Assembly (NCBI GenBank): GCA_915063485.1 | Contig: CAJZDJ010000039.1 | Span: forward strand, 1 to 17,025 | Source: an uncultured Actinomyces sp. | Lineage (GTDB): Bacteria > Actinomycetota > Actinomycetes > Actinomycetales > Actinomycetaceae | Direction of reading: 5' to 3' | Length of the DNA: 17,025 bases | Program-made: the position numbers and the translations under genes | The notes under the pieces: generated by a model | The model's input: the letters and a program-made list of their open reading frames with translations, nothing else | Databases searched by the model: none | What the model was told of the DNA's origin: nothing | Part shown: positions 7,334 through 14,057 of the stretch, one piece after another | Layout of the letters: each line of letters begins with the position of its first letter | Numbering within the stretch: position 1 is the stretch's first letter

Positions 7334-9322
7334 GTGGCTGGCAAGATCCTACGTGAAGACATTGATGAGGTCCGCTCACGGGCAAACATTGAAGAGATCG
7401 TGGGCCAGCACGTCACGCTCAAAAGCGCCGGGGTGGGCTCACTAAAAGGCCTGTGTCCTTTCCACGACGAAAAGACCCCCTCCTTCCATGTGCGCCCACA
7501 GGCCGGTTTTTTCCACTGCTTTGGTTGCGGTGAAGGTGGAGACGTAATTACTTTCGTTGAGAAAATCAACCACCTAACCTTTGCTGAGGCAGTTGAGCAA
7601 CTAGCTGCCCAAACCGGGGTAACCCTGCGTTATGAGGAGGGCTCTAGCCCCGCTAACGCCATCGAACCGGGTACTAGACAGCGTCTGGTAGCTGCTAATC
7701 GCGCTGCTGAAGCCTTCTATCGCAGTCAACTAGCCACCCCAGAAGCGGCCGCCGCCCGCCAATTTTTAGGTCAGCGTGCCTTTGACCGCCAGGTGGCTGA
7801 GCGTTTCGGGATCGGCTACGCCCCTAAAGGCTGGGACAACCTGGCCCGCCACCTGCGCTCACTGGGTTACACCGAAGCTGAACTAACCGACTCGGGCCTG
7901 TGCACGCCCGGTAAACGCGGCGTCTATGACCGCTTTAGAGGCCGCCTGATCTGGCCTATCCGCGATATCACCGGGGTCACCGTGGGCTTTGGGGCCCGCA
8001 AACTCTATGACGATGATGAAGGCCCCAAATACCTAAACACTCCCGAAACTGTTTTATACAAGAAAAACCAGGTGCTTTATGGACTAGACCTGGCTAAAAA
8101 AGCTATCGCCTCCACCCACCAGATAGTGGTGGTTGAGGGCTACACAGATGTGATGGCTGCCCAGCTGGCCGGGGTGGAGACCGCTGTGGCCACCTGCGGC
8201 ACCGCATTTGGGGAAGGCCACGTGCGCATTGCCCGGCGCCTGATTGGTGACTCGGCTGACCCGGCCGCCGGGGTGCTGCTGCGCTCTGGTGGGGCCCGGG
8301 GTGGGGAAGTGGTTTTCACTTTCGACGGCGACGCCGCCGGGCAAAAAGCCGCCCTACGTGCCTTTGGTGAAGACCAGCACTTTGCTGCCCAAACTTTCGT
8401 AGCTGTCTCTCAAGGCGGCATGGACCCGTGCGAGCTGCGCCTAGCGCGCGGCGATGAGGCAGTTAAAGCCCTGGTGGCTGGGCGCAAGCCATTGTTTGAG
8501 TTCGTTATCCGCAACGCCCTTAAAAACGTTGATTTATCAACCGCTGAAGGACGGGTTAACGGTTTGCGCGCTGCCGCCCCGGTGGTGGCTGGGATCCGTG
8601 ACCGCGCCTTGCGTAGCGAATACACCCGCTCCCTGGCCGGCTGGCTGGGGATGCGTGAAGCTGAAGTAGCTGGAGCCGTACGCGCCGCTGCTCGGCGCGG
8701 GCTAGGGCCCAATGGCGAACGCGCTGGCGTCTCCGGGGCGGCGGAAGCTGCCAGTGCTAGCGAGGCGCGGCGTCGGGCCATAGAAGCAGACCCACTGCTG
8801 CGCCTACAGCGCCAAACCCTAGAGGTAGCCCTGCAACTGCCCCAACTGGCCGCCCAAGCCGGGGTAGATAACTGGACCCGGGAACTATTTGACCTGCCCA
8901 GTTACCGCGCTGTGTTTGACGCCATCATGGCTGCCGGCGGCTACGCCAAATACACCGAAATTGCCCGCGAAATTAGCGCCGCTCACCCAGGCCTACCTGA
9001 GGCTGAACGTGAGCGCCAAGCCCTGCAACAGTGGGGCGCGCAGGTACGCGAGTTCACCCCGCAAATAATTGATTCTTTGCTCACTGAGTTGGCGGTGGCT
9101 CCCCTGCCGGTTTCTGCTAAAAACGACGACGTCGCTGGGCAGATCAACTATGGTGCCGGGGTGCTGCGCTCGGCAGGGGAGATGTCTTTTAACCGCCGTT
9201 TGGCCGATCTGCGCTCACGCCAGCGCCGTATGGCCCTGGACGATCCTGAATATCGCCAAGTGTTTACGCAGATCGTGGAGCTGGAAACGCAGCGTCGCCA
9301 GCTTTTCCACCATGACCGTTAG
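7334..9322 (+). CDS. dnaG: DNA primase
   Basis: DnaG makes the RNA primers for leading- and lagging-strand synthesis at the fork. The 662-residue product starts MAGKILREDIDEVRSRANI, a standard actinobacterial beginning. The CHC2 zinc-binding domain has Cys41, His44, Cys62 and Cys65 (CPFHDEKTPSF then FHCFGCGEGGD). The catalytic core follows, then the Toprim domain with VVVEGYTDVMA (near 265) and FTFDGDAAG (near 330) supplying the metal-binding acidic residues. The C-terminal third is the helicase-interaction region. Between these Toprim motifs there is an extra Gly/Ala/Arg-rich run (ADPAAGVLLRSGGARGG, near 312-328) that looks longer than in the relatives I recall. The GTG start is set by the -10 box 6 nt upstream. 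It converges on def with a 24-bp gap. Confidence 0.97.
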   Translation: MAGKILREDIDEVRSRANIEEIVGQHVTLKSAGVGSLKGLCPFHDEKTPSFHVRPQAGFFHCFGCGEGGDVITFVEKINHLTFAEAVEQLAAQTGVTLRYEEGSSPANAIEPGTRQRLVAANRAAEAFYRSQLATPEAAAARQFLGQRAFDRQVAERFGIGYAPKGWDNLARHLRSLGYTEAELTDSGLCTPGKRGVYDRFRGRLIWPIRDITGVTVGFGARKLYDDDEGPKYLNTPETVLYKKNQVLYGLDLAKKAIASTHQIVVVEGYTDVMAAQLAGVETAVATCGTAFGEGHVRIARRLIGDSADPAAGVLLRSGGARGGEVVFTFDGDAAGQKAALRAFGEDQHFAAQTFVAVSQGGMDPCELRLARGDEAVKALVAGRKPLFEFVIRNALKNVDLSTAEGRVNGLRAAAPVVAGIRDRALRSEYTRSLAGWLGMREAEVAGAVRAAARRGLGPNGERAGVSGAAEAASASEARRRAIEADPLLRLQRQTLEVALQLPQLAAQAGVDNWTRELFDLPSYRAVFDAIMAAGGYAKYTEIAREISAAHPGLPEAERERQALQQWGAQVREFTPQIIDSLLTELAVAPLPVSAKNDDVAGQINYGAGVLRSAGEMSFNRRLADLRSRQRRMALDDPEYRQVFTQIVELETQRRQLFHHDR

Positions 9323-9346
9323 GGTTATTGGGGTTTACCGGCCCTT

Positions 9347-9838
9347 TTATAGGCCCTTTTCGCGCAGCTGACGCATGGCCTGCACGCGGTACTTGCGCTC
9401 TAGGCGGTCAATGTAAAGCTTGCCTTCAAGGTGGTCGGTTTCGTGCTGCAAGCAGCGGGCCATGAGCTCTTCACCCTCAACCACTACCGGCTTGCCGTCC
9501 AGGTCGATGCCCTCCACGCGGGCATACCAGGCGCGCTCGGTGGGGAACCAGAGGCCGGGCACGGACAGGCAACCTTCGTCGCCGTCCTGGTACTCGTCCT
9601 TGGAAACTTCCACCAGCTTGGGGTTGAGGACGTAACCGATTTCGCCGTCGATGTTCCAAGAGAAAGCGCGCAGCCCTACACCAATCTGGTTAGCGGCCAG
9701 GCCGGCGCGGCCTTCATCGTCAACGGTTTCTAGTAGATCTTCAACGAGCTGCTTAACAGTGTCGTTGATGTCAGTGATCCAGTCACATTCAGTGCGTAGT
9801 ACGGGGTCTCCAATAATACGGATATCGCGGTAAGCCAT
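9347..9838 (-). CDS. def: Peptide deformylase
   Basis: Removes the formyl group from the initiator methionine of nascent proteins at the ribosome exit. 163 residues, type I. All three active-site motifs are intact: GLAANQIG (46-53), EGCLSVP (88-94, metal ligand Cys90) and QHETDHLEG (131-139, ligands His132 and His136, catalytic Glu133). The ATG at 9838 gives [15 protein letters not shown], the usual start. There is no Shine-Dalgarno. GACAAT lies exactly 6 nt before ATG, a one-mismatch version of the leaderless -10 seen elsewhere here. The stop codon lies in a short tandem duplication (GGCCCTTTT at 9340-9348 and 9352-9360), and no strong terminator separates it from convergent dnaG. fmt, its usual partner, is not in the window. 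Confidence 0.96.
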   Translation of the reverse strand: MAYRDIRIIGDPVLRTECDWITDINDTVKQLVEDLLETVDDEGRAGLAANQIGVGLRAFSWNIDGEIGYVLNPKLVEVSKDEYQDGDEGCLSVPGLWFPTERAWYARVEGIDLDGKPVVVEGEELMARCLQHETDHLEGKLYIDRLERKYRVQAMRQLREKGL

Positions 9839-9886
9839 GGGCCTATTGTCTCACGGCTTAAGGAACGGTATAAACTATCCCGGTTA

Positions 9887-9899
9887 GCGCTTAAAGCGC
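9887..9899. repeat. Short hairpin with TAA loop
   Basis: GCGCT-TAA-AGCGC in the divergent gap between def and the Tat-substrate gene. It has a perfect 5-bp stem and the same loop as the pyrD terminator and the two small hairpins after aspA. No function is evident. It could be an operator or chance. Confidence 0.45.
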
Positions 9900-9972
9900 C
9901 CTACATAGCTAGGTCATCCCCCTAAACGGCCTGCTCGTAAGGTTTAAGTTCCCATCAACCCTAAAGGTTCAT

Positions 9973-10779
9973 ATGCAGGTTTCACGCCGTAATGTAACGC
10001 GCGCGGCGCTTTGGAGTGCGCCGGCTTTGATTGCTACCTCAGCAGCCCCGGCTCTGGCAGTTTCTGCTGATAAGCAGGCTGGCCAGGTGGTGGCTGTGCT
10101 ATGGTCTAACACTTTCTCTGATGTTGGTCAGGGTAAAACTACCGGTACCGATAAGCACTACCAGCCGTGGATTATTTACCCCACCGCCACTAAAACTGGT
10201 TCAAATACACTGGTGGTGACTAATGCCACGGCGGCTTCTACGCTGGGTTCAGCGCAGAAGGGTACCGGCAAGCTAACTCCGGCTCCAGCCAGTAAGAGCG
10301 GCTACTACGAGCAGGTTGGTAGGGGCCAGCAGATTCACGTGGTGATTGAAAACATTGGTGATACTTCATCTCCCGGTTCGGATGAGTATGCTGATGTGCC
10401 CCGCATTAGTCAGGAGGATGTACCTAGGGGTACGCGTTACACTCGCGGCACGGCTGCTAACCCGGCTTGGCCTTCGCTAGTTATGCGTGACCAGGGCTGG
10501 TATTCGGTGGTGCAGGGTACTCGTTCCACTTCGGATGGTAATCACTGGTTTGGGGTGCGCTCTAAGGGTGCCAATGGCCGCACTAAGTGGGATTTGACCT
10601 TGCAGCTCAACCAGAACTTCACTTCGCCTAATGACGGCGCCAGTGCGGTTACCTTTGACCTGTTCTGGCCTTCGCGCCTGCCGGCTACTTTCCCCAAGCG
10701 CATTAGTGCCAAGCTGATTTACCGCGTGACGGTTACCAGCCCGTGGGGCACCGTGGTTTACACCACCAGCCCCATCTAA
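9973..10779 (+). CDS. Tat-exported protein of unknown function
   Basis: 268 residues. The N-terminus is a textbook twin-arginine signal: SRRNVT at 4-9, a modestly hydrophobic alanine-rich stretch, and an ALA cleavage site after about Ala29. The protein should therefore fold in the cytoplasm and be exported through TatABC. The mature part is rich in Thr, Ser, Gly and aromatic residues with alternating polar/hydrophobic strands, suggesting a beta-sandwich. It has no lipobox, no LPXTG sortase signal and no C-terminal membrane helix, so it is probably released or loosely wall-attached. I recognise no enzyme motif, and no mature cysteine is seen. AAAGG lies 5 nt before ATG 9973 as a weak ribosome site. 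It is a single-gene unit with its own terminator, between def and tRNA-Asn. The name reflects only the signal peptide. Confidence 0.85.
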   Translation: MQVSRRNVTRAALWSAPALIATSAAPALAVSADKQAGQVVAVLWSNTFSDVGQGKTTGTDKHYQPWIIYPTATKTGSNTLVVTNATAASTLGSAQKGTGKLTPAPASKSGYYEQVGRGQQIHVVIENIGDTSSPGSDEYADVPRISQEDVPRGTRYTRGTAANPAWPSLVMRDQGWYSVVQGTRSTSDGNHWFGVRSKGANGRTKWDLTLQLNQNFTSPNDGASAVTFDLFWPSRLPATFPKRISAKLIYRVTVTSPWGTVVYTTSPI

Positions 10780-10789
10780 AGCGCTTAAG

Positions 10790-10833
10790 CCCCGCTTGTC
10801 GGCCCGTTTAGGGTGGCAGGCGGGGTTTTATTT
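10790..10833 (+). terminator. Intrinsic terminator after the Tat-substrate gene
   Basis: CCCCGC (10790-10795) pairs with GCGGGG (10820-10825), with a smaller inner stem (CCC/GGG) in the loop, and is followed directly by TTTTATTT (10826-10833). It lies 11 nt after the stop codon. Confidence 0.78.
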
Positions 10834-10965
10834 GGGGGTCGACGGCGCCGCCCAGGCGGTGTGGCGGTGTTGCTGCAGATAGTGGTGGCCGCCGAGGGCT
10901 GGTCTGGGCGTGCCGCTAAGGCTGTTTAGAGGCAGGGCTTGGGGAGAAAGAGAAAGCTCTAGGTA

Positions 10966-10997
10966 AACAAAAACCCCGGAGGTTTTGCCTCCGGGGT
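10966..10997 (-). terminator. Intrinsic terminator of the tRNA-Asn transcript
   Basis: On the minus strand ACCCCGGAGG, loop CAAAA and CCTCCGGGGT form a perfect 10-bp stem (10973-10982 with 10988-10997), followed by TTTTGTTT. It begins 3 nt past the encoded CCA of the tRNA. The 130 bp between this and the opposing terminator (10834-10965) hold nothing I can identify. Confidence 0.92.
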
Positions 10998-10999
10998 GC

Positions 11000-11074
11000 T
11001 GGCTCCTGCGACTGGATTCGAACCAGTAACCGTCCGATTAACAGTCGGATGCTCTGCCGTTGAGCTACGCAGGA
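11000..11074 (-). tRNA. tRNA-Asn (anticodon GTT)
   Basis: On the minus strand all four arms fold. The acceptor TCCTGCG (11068-11074) pairs with CGCAGGA (11004-11010), with discriminator G and an encoded CCA (11000-11002). The D arm has GCTC/GAGC. The anticodon stem TCCGA/TCGGA holds loop CTGTTAA with anticodon GTT. The T arm is ACTGG-TTCGAAT-CCAGT. The length is 72 nt without CCA. A perfect terminator follows directly. No att-like duplication or integrase is seen at its 3' end, so it does not appear to host an island here. Confidence 0.97.
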
Positions 11075-11094
11075 ATTGCTCGCGCAGGAAGAAA

Positions 11095-11123
11095 CTTTAT
11101 CAAGCCTGCTCACGCATGTCTAA
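11095..11123 (-). promoter_or_regulatory. Possible tRNA-Asn promoter
   Basis: On the minus strand TTAGAC (11123-11118) lies 17 nt before ATAAAG (11100-11095), about 20 nt upstream of the mature 5' end. Spacing is good but both hexamers differ from consensus, so this is tentative. Confidence 0.35.
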
Positions 11124-11158
11124 TCGGCGCAAAGGCAACTTTTCCTTGAAATTCTGCG

Positions 11159-11701
11159 CTAATCTTCTAGTGTGGTCAGGCCCACACTAAGTTTGGTTTG
11201 GGCTTCTGCCTGTTTTAGGGCCGCCACTTGCTCCTCGTTAAGGGCGGCGTCGGCCTCAATTAAAGACAGGCAATACAGTGAATCATCGCTGCGGCGACGG
11301 ATAGTGATAGTGGCTAGCGCCCCATAGCCAAGGGATACGTTGTCACGGCGCACCACAATGGCGCGCTCAACTTGCTGGCGTAAAGTGCGCGCCAACTGAT
11401 CGAGGCGCTCACGCTCGCCCTTATTGGCGGGCTCGGCTAGTACGCACTGGGTGGGGGAGGCGTTAATGCGGTTGATGGTGAATTTGCGTTCCTGGCCATC
11501 CCAAGCGGCTCGCTCTACCTCGTCCCAAGTGCAAAGCGGGGTTTTGGCCCCGTCGTTAGCTACACGAACCAGGCCGGACTTAGCGGCCACCAGCCAGGCG
11601 CCGTCGTCGCCTTCTAGACGGTAAGCGGCAAGTAAATCGGCGTGAAAGGACTGATGAATTAGGGCGGGCAACTTCGGGCGCGTAGGCAACCAAGCAAACA
11701 T
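11159..11701 (-). CDS. Conserved actinobacterial protein of unknown function
   Basis: 180 residues, soluble, with no signal peptide or membrane helix. The first half alternates short strands (AAYRLEGDDGAWLVAAKSGL, residues about 25-44) with a WDEVERAAWD segment near 59-68, resembling PH-like or beta-rich small domains. A charged helix (GERERLDQLARTLRQQVERA, about 97-116) follows, then VVRRDNVSLGYGALATITIRR and an acidic C-terminal helix. I recall proteins of this architecture beside tRNA-Asn and DUF3145 genes in other actinobacteria, but no function. The start is ATG 11701, with no Shine-Dalgarno. TTAATT sits 6 nt upstream, a near match to the leaderless -10. The gap to the DUF3145 gene is 177 bp and carries two inverted repeats. 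It ends 85 bp before the tRNA gene. Confidence 0.75.
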   Translation of the reverse strand: MFAWLPTRPKLPALIHQSFHADLLAAYRLEGDDGAWLVAAKSGLVRVANDGAKTPLCTWDEVERAAWDGQERKFTINRINASPTQCVLAEPANKGERERLDQLARTLRQQVERAIVVRRDNVSLGYGALATITIRRRSDDSLYCLSLIEADAALNEEQVAALKQAEAQTKLSVGLTTLED

Positions 11702-11721
11702 ACAATTAATTAAATCATTGT
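11702..11721. promoter_or_regulatory. Imperfect inverted repeat at the start of the 11159-11701 gene
   Basis: ACAAT (11702-11706) and ATTGT (11717-11721) form the ends of an imperfect AT-rich 20-bp dyad directly abutting the ATG at 11701. It overlaps the likely -10 region, so a bound protein would block the promoter. It could equally be chance in an AT-rich promoter. Confidence 0.35.
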
Positions 11722-11762
11722 CTAGTTAACGATGACGCAGGCGCCCTATTGGTATAAACTTC

Positions 11763-11789
11763 GCGTTATACATAACGTGCGTATAACGC
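11763..11789. promoter_or_regulatory. Perfect 9-bp inverted repeat upstream of the DUF3145 gene
   Basis: GCGTTATAC (11763-11771) and GTATAACGC (11781-11789) are exact reverse complements with a 9-bp spacer. The spacer itself extends the left arm into a 14-bp palindrome, CGTTAT-AC-ATAACG (11764-11777). Three CGTTAT half-sites are thus packed in 27 bp in a divergent promoter region, resembling an operator. The arms also contain TATAAC, a good -10, about 90 nt before the DUF3145 start. Confidence 0.55.
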
Positions 11790-11864
11790 CGCTAGGTGAT
11801 CCACACACTCTCGGCTCGACACGATGTTTTTAGACGTAGGGGAAGACGAGCTAAAAACCACTCA

Positions 11865-11871
11865 GGAGGTG
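11865..11871 (+). promoter_or_regulatory. Ribosome binding site of the DUF3145 gene
   Basis: An AGGAGGT core (about 11864-11870) lies 8-9 nt before GTG 11879. It is the strongest Shine-Dalgarno in the window and confirms the GTG start. Confidence 0.75.
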
Positions 11872-11878
11872 TTTCGTC

Positions 11879-12376
11879 GTGGCTGTTGGTTACACCCGCG
11901 GTGTAGTTTTCGTGCACTCTGCACCCAGGGCTTTGTGTCCGCACGTGCAGTGGATGCTAGAAGACGTATTGAAAACTGAAGTGCACTTGGAATGGGGGGT
12001 TCAAAAAGCCACCCCAGGTGTGCTGCGTACCGAGTATTCATGGGTAGGTCCCATTGGTACTGGGGCGCTGCTGGCTTCGGCAATGCGTGGTTGGGCTAAT
12101 CTGCGTTATGAAATAACTGAGGAAGCCACATTAGGCCACGATGGTGCACGCTGGTCGCACACGCCTGACCTGGGTATTTTCCATGCGCAGATGGATGTGC
12201 ATGGAAACATTGTGGTTCCCGAAAACCGTATTCGCGCCGCCCTTGAGGCTGGTGACCCCGAACAGATGCGCCGTCAACTGGACCTGGCCCTGGGGCAGGC
12301 TTGGGACGACGAGCTGGAGCCCTTCCGTTATGCGGGCGCTGACGTTTCGGTGCGCTGGCTGCACAAGTTTGCCTAA
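11879..12376 (+). CDS. DUF3145 family protein
   Basis: 165 residues, the usual length for DUF3145, a family confined to actinobacteria and of unknown function. Recognised hallmarks are TRGVVFVHSAPRALCPHV (6-23), YSWVGPIGTGALLASAMRGW (about 53-72), ITEEATLGHDGARWSHTP (about 79-96) and LGIFHAQMDVHGNIVVPE (about 98-115). It is soluble, with no signal peptide or membrane helix. A strong Shine-Dalgarno precedes the GTG start, and a long leader separates it from the likely promoter near 11770. It converges on fabF with a terminator between. In Streptomyces this family also sits next to fabF, so a link to fatty-acid synthesis is plausible but is inference from neighbourhood only. Confidence 0.93.
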   Translation: MAVGYTRGVVFVHSAPRALCPHVQWMLEDVLKTEVHLEWGVQKATPGVLRTEYSWVGPIGTGALLASAMRGWANLRYEITEEATLGHDGARWSHTPDLGIFHAQMDVHGNIVVPENRIRAALEAGDPEQMRRQLDLALGQAWDDELEPFRYAGADVSVRWLHKFA

Positions 12377-12405
12377 ACTCCCCAAGTACCCTTATTCCCT
12401 TCCCG

Positions 12406-12431
12406 CCGCGTCCATTGGGCGCGGTTTTCCT
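12406..12431 (+). terminator. Intrinsic terminator after the DUF3145 gene
   Basis: CCGCGTCC (12406-12413) pairs with GGGCGCGG (12417-12424), including one G-U pair, with loop ATT. TTTTCCTTT follows. It lies 30 nt after the stop codon. Confidence 0.8.
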
Positions 12432-12441
12432 TTGCCTCAGA

Positions 12442-12524
12442 CAGCTACTTTAGGTGGCGGTGAAAGGCAGTGGTGAACAGCGGAGGCCGCTTTAGGTTGC
12501 GGCAAACAGCGGGGCCGCTTTAGG
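12442..12524. repeat. Short tandem repeats at the 3' end of fabF
   Basis: CAGCGGAGGCCGCTTTAGG (12478-12496) is repeated as CAGCGGGGCCGCTTTAGG (12507-12524), 29 bp apart. A decayed third copy, CAGCTACTTTAGG, lies at 12442-12454. On the fabF strand each good copy forms a 5-bp hairpin (AGCGG/CCGCT). The last copy overlaps the fabF stop codon, so the repeat arose at or from the gene end. There is no U-tract. Confidence 0.7.
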
Positions 12525-13740
12525 CGTCCGTAAATACGAGCGCCACGTTGTGCCCGCCAAAGCCAAAGGAGGTGGAGGCGGCCGCCTGGGTCTTTAGCTG
12601 GCGCCCCTGGGGCCCGACGACGTCGATGGTAGTTTGCGCTTCTAACTCACCTGGCATAAGCGTGGGAGGAGCCCACTGCTCAGCCAATGCCAAAACCGTC
12701 AGCACCGCTTCGAGTCCACCAGCCCCACCCAGCAGATGACCGGTCATAGATTTAGTGGCACTAACCGCTGCCTGGGGGACAACTCGCGCCAGCATAGCGG
12801 CCTCAATACCGTCCCCAGCCGGGGTGGAAGTAGCGTGGGCGTTAACGTGCCCCACCTGCGCGGGGCTAAGGCCAGATTGAGCAATAGCCTGGCGTAAAGC
12901 CTGTTCTTGACAGTGTCCATCAGCCATCGGACGCGCCACATCGTAGGCATCGCAGGTAACTGCGCTGCCATCAAGATAAGCCAAAATCTTAGCCCCACGT
13001 GCCTTGGCGTAAGACTCAGCCTCAAGCACCAGTGAGCCTGCGCCTTGACCCAGCACAAAACCGTCACGGTCGCTAGCAAAAGGCCTGCAAGCCCCAGCCG
13101 GGTCAGGGTTAGTAGATAGCGCCCGCATGGCCGCAAAGGCTGCCACTGTCAGCGGGTGCAGGGCGTCGTCGCAACCGCCGGCAACAACCACGTCGGCCCT
13201 ACCTAAACGAATCAAATCAGCCCCATAACTAATGGCCTCCGCCCCCGAAGCGCAAGCTGAAACCGGGGCGTGGGCACCCGCGCGGGCCGTAAACTCCATA
13301 GCTAATGTGGCCGCAGGGGCATTAGGCATCAGTGCCGGCACAGTAGTGGGGGCAACCCTACGCGGCCCCTTAGTGCGCAAAGTATCCCAGGCGTCCATAA
13401 CCGTAGTTACGCAGCCCATACCGGGGGAGAAGCTAACCGCTAAACGCTCGGGATCTGGCTGCGTCGTCGAGCCAAAAGCCTGCGCCCAAGCCTGACGGGC
13501 AGCAATCAAAGCACACTGGGTGGCCGGATCTAAGCGTCGCACCTCGCGTGCAGAGAGCAGCTCACTAAGGGGAACCGGCAACTGCCCGGCCACGCGCACA
13601 GTCAAGCCATACTCATCCACCCAAGGGGCCTCAAGGGCGCTAATCGCGCATCGCCCCGCGCGTGCCCCGGCCCAAGTTTGGGCCACATCAACCCCAAGCG
13701 GGTTAATAGTGCCCAGGCCGGTAACTGCAACGCGCTCCAT
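12520..13740 (-). CDS. fabF: 3-oxoacyl-ACP synthase II (KAS II)
   Basis: Elongating ketosynthase of type II fatty-acid synthesis: condenses malonyl-ACP with acyl-ACP in the cytoplasm. 406 residues with the full thiolase fold. The nucleophile is Cys163 in SACASGAEA, and the active-site histidines are His302 in VNAHATST and His335 in KSMTGHLLGGAG, with Lys330 in place. FVLGQGAG and STSFGFGGHN are also intact. NAHATSTPAGD, rather than the E. coli NAHGTSTPLND, is the actinobacterial (KasA-like) form. It starts 29 nt after acpP with only a weak ribosome site (AGG), so it is probably co-translated with the fasR-acpP transcript. The stop codon lies in a short tandem repeat. No second ketosynthase or fabD/fabH gene accompanies it. 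Confidence 0.95.
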   Translation of the reverse strand: MERVAVTGLGTINPLGVDVAQTWAGARAGRCAISALEAPWVDEYGLTVRVAGQLPVPLSELLSAREVRRLDPATQCALIAARQAWAQAFGSTTQPDPERLAVSFSPGMGCVTTVMDAWDTLRTKGPRRVAPTTVPALMPNAPAATLAMEFTARAGAHAPVSACASGAEAISYGADLIRLGRADVVVAGGCDDALHPLTVAAFAAMRALSTNPDPAGACRPFASDRDGFVLGQGAGSLVLEAESYAKARGAKILAYLDGSAVTCDAYDVARPMADGHCQEQALRQAIAQSGLSPAQVGHVNAHATSTPAGDGIEAAMLARVVPQAAVSATKSMTGHLLGGAGGLEAVLTVLALAEQWAPPTLMPGELEAQTTIDVVGPQGRQLKTQAAASTSFGFGGHNVALVFTDA

Positions 13741-13769
13741 TAGCTAAAACCTAGTTTCAGGACTTTGGG

Positions 13770-14018
13770 TCAGGACTCTAGGGAAGCCACCAAATCAACC
13801 GCCTCGCCTACAGTGCGTAAAGCAGTGGCCTGAGTGTCGGCGATAGTGATGTTGAAGTGCTCCTCAATGCGCGTGGTAATGCTCAACAGGTCCAAAGAGT
13901 CAATATCCAAATCCGCCGCAAAGCTGGCGCCCTCAACTACTCGCGCGGCGTCTACCCCCGTCTCCTCATTGATGATCTGGGCAATTGCCTTAACGATTTC
14001 ACTACGCTCATGTGCCAT
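13770..14018 (-). CDS. acpP: Acyl carrier protein
   Basis: 82 residues, acidic, a four-helix carrier that holds growing acyl chains on 4'-phosphopantetheine. The attachment serine is Ser41 in DLDIDSLDLL, the standard motif with flanking acidic residues for docking to FabF and the phosphopantetheinyl transferase. The Shine-Dalgarno AAAGGAG lies 6 nt before ATG 14018. It follows fasR by 39 nt and precedes fabF by 29 nt, so all three look like one operon. A secondary promoter in the 39-nt gap is possible (TAGAAT and TATATC occur) but unproven. Confidence 0.96.
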   Translation of the reverse strand: MAHERSEIVKAIAQIINEETGVDAARVVEGASFAADLDIDSLDLLSITTRIEEHFNITIADTQATALRTVGEAVDLVASLES

Positions 14019-14057
14019 ATCGACTCCTTTGAAGCAGGACTAGTAACGATATAGATT

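Noticed and set aside
9340..9360. Terminator between dnaG and def
   Set aside because: The repeated GGCCCTTTT gives at best a 4-bp GGCC stem with an 8-nt loop. It is a direct duplication and not a convincing hairpin.
10834..10965. Possible small gene or RNA between the two terminators
   Set aside because: GC-rich, without an open frame with a ribosome site or a promoter. It is bounded by opposing terminators and nothing specific is visible.
10996..11190. Plus-strand open frame across the tRNA-Asn gene
   Set aside because: It runs through the tRNA on the opposite strand. The peptide is the familiar translation of antisense tRNA (PATGFEPVTVRL).
11824..12000. Small plus-strand frame beginning MFLDVGED upstream of and overlapping the DUF3145 start
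   Set aside because: It overlaps DUF3145 in another frame, has no ribosome site, and its codons after 11879 are those of the DUF3145 gene shifted. An upstream regulatory frame is possible but unsupported.
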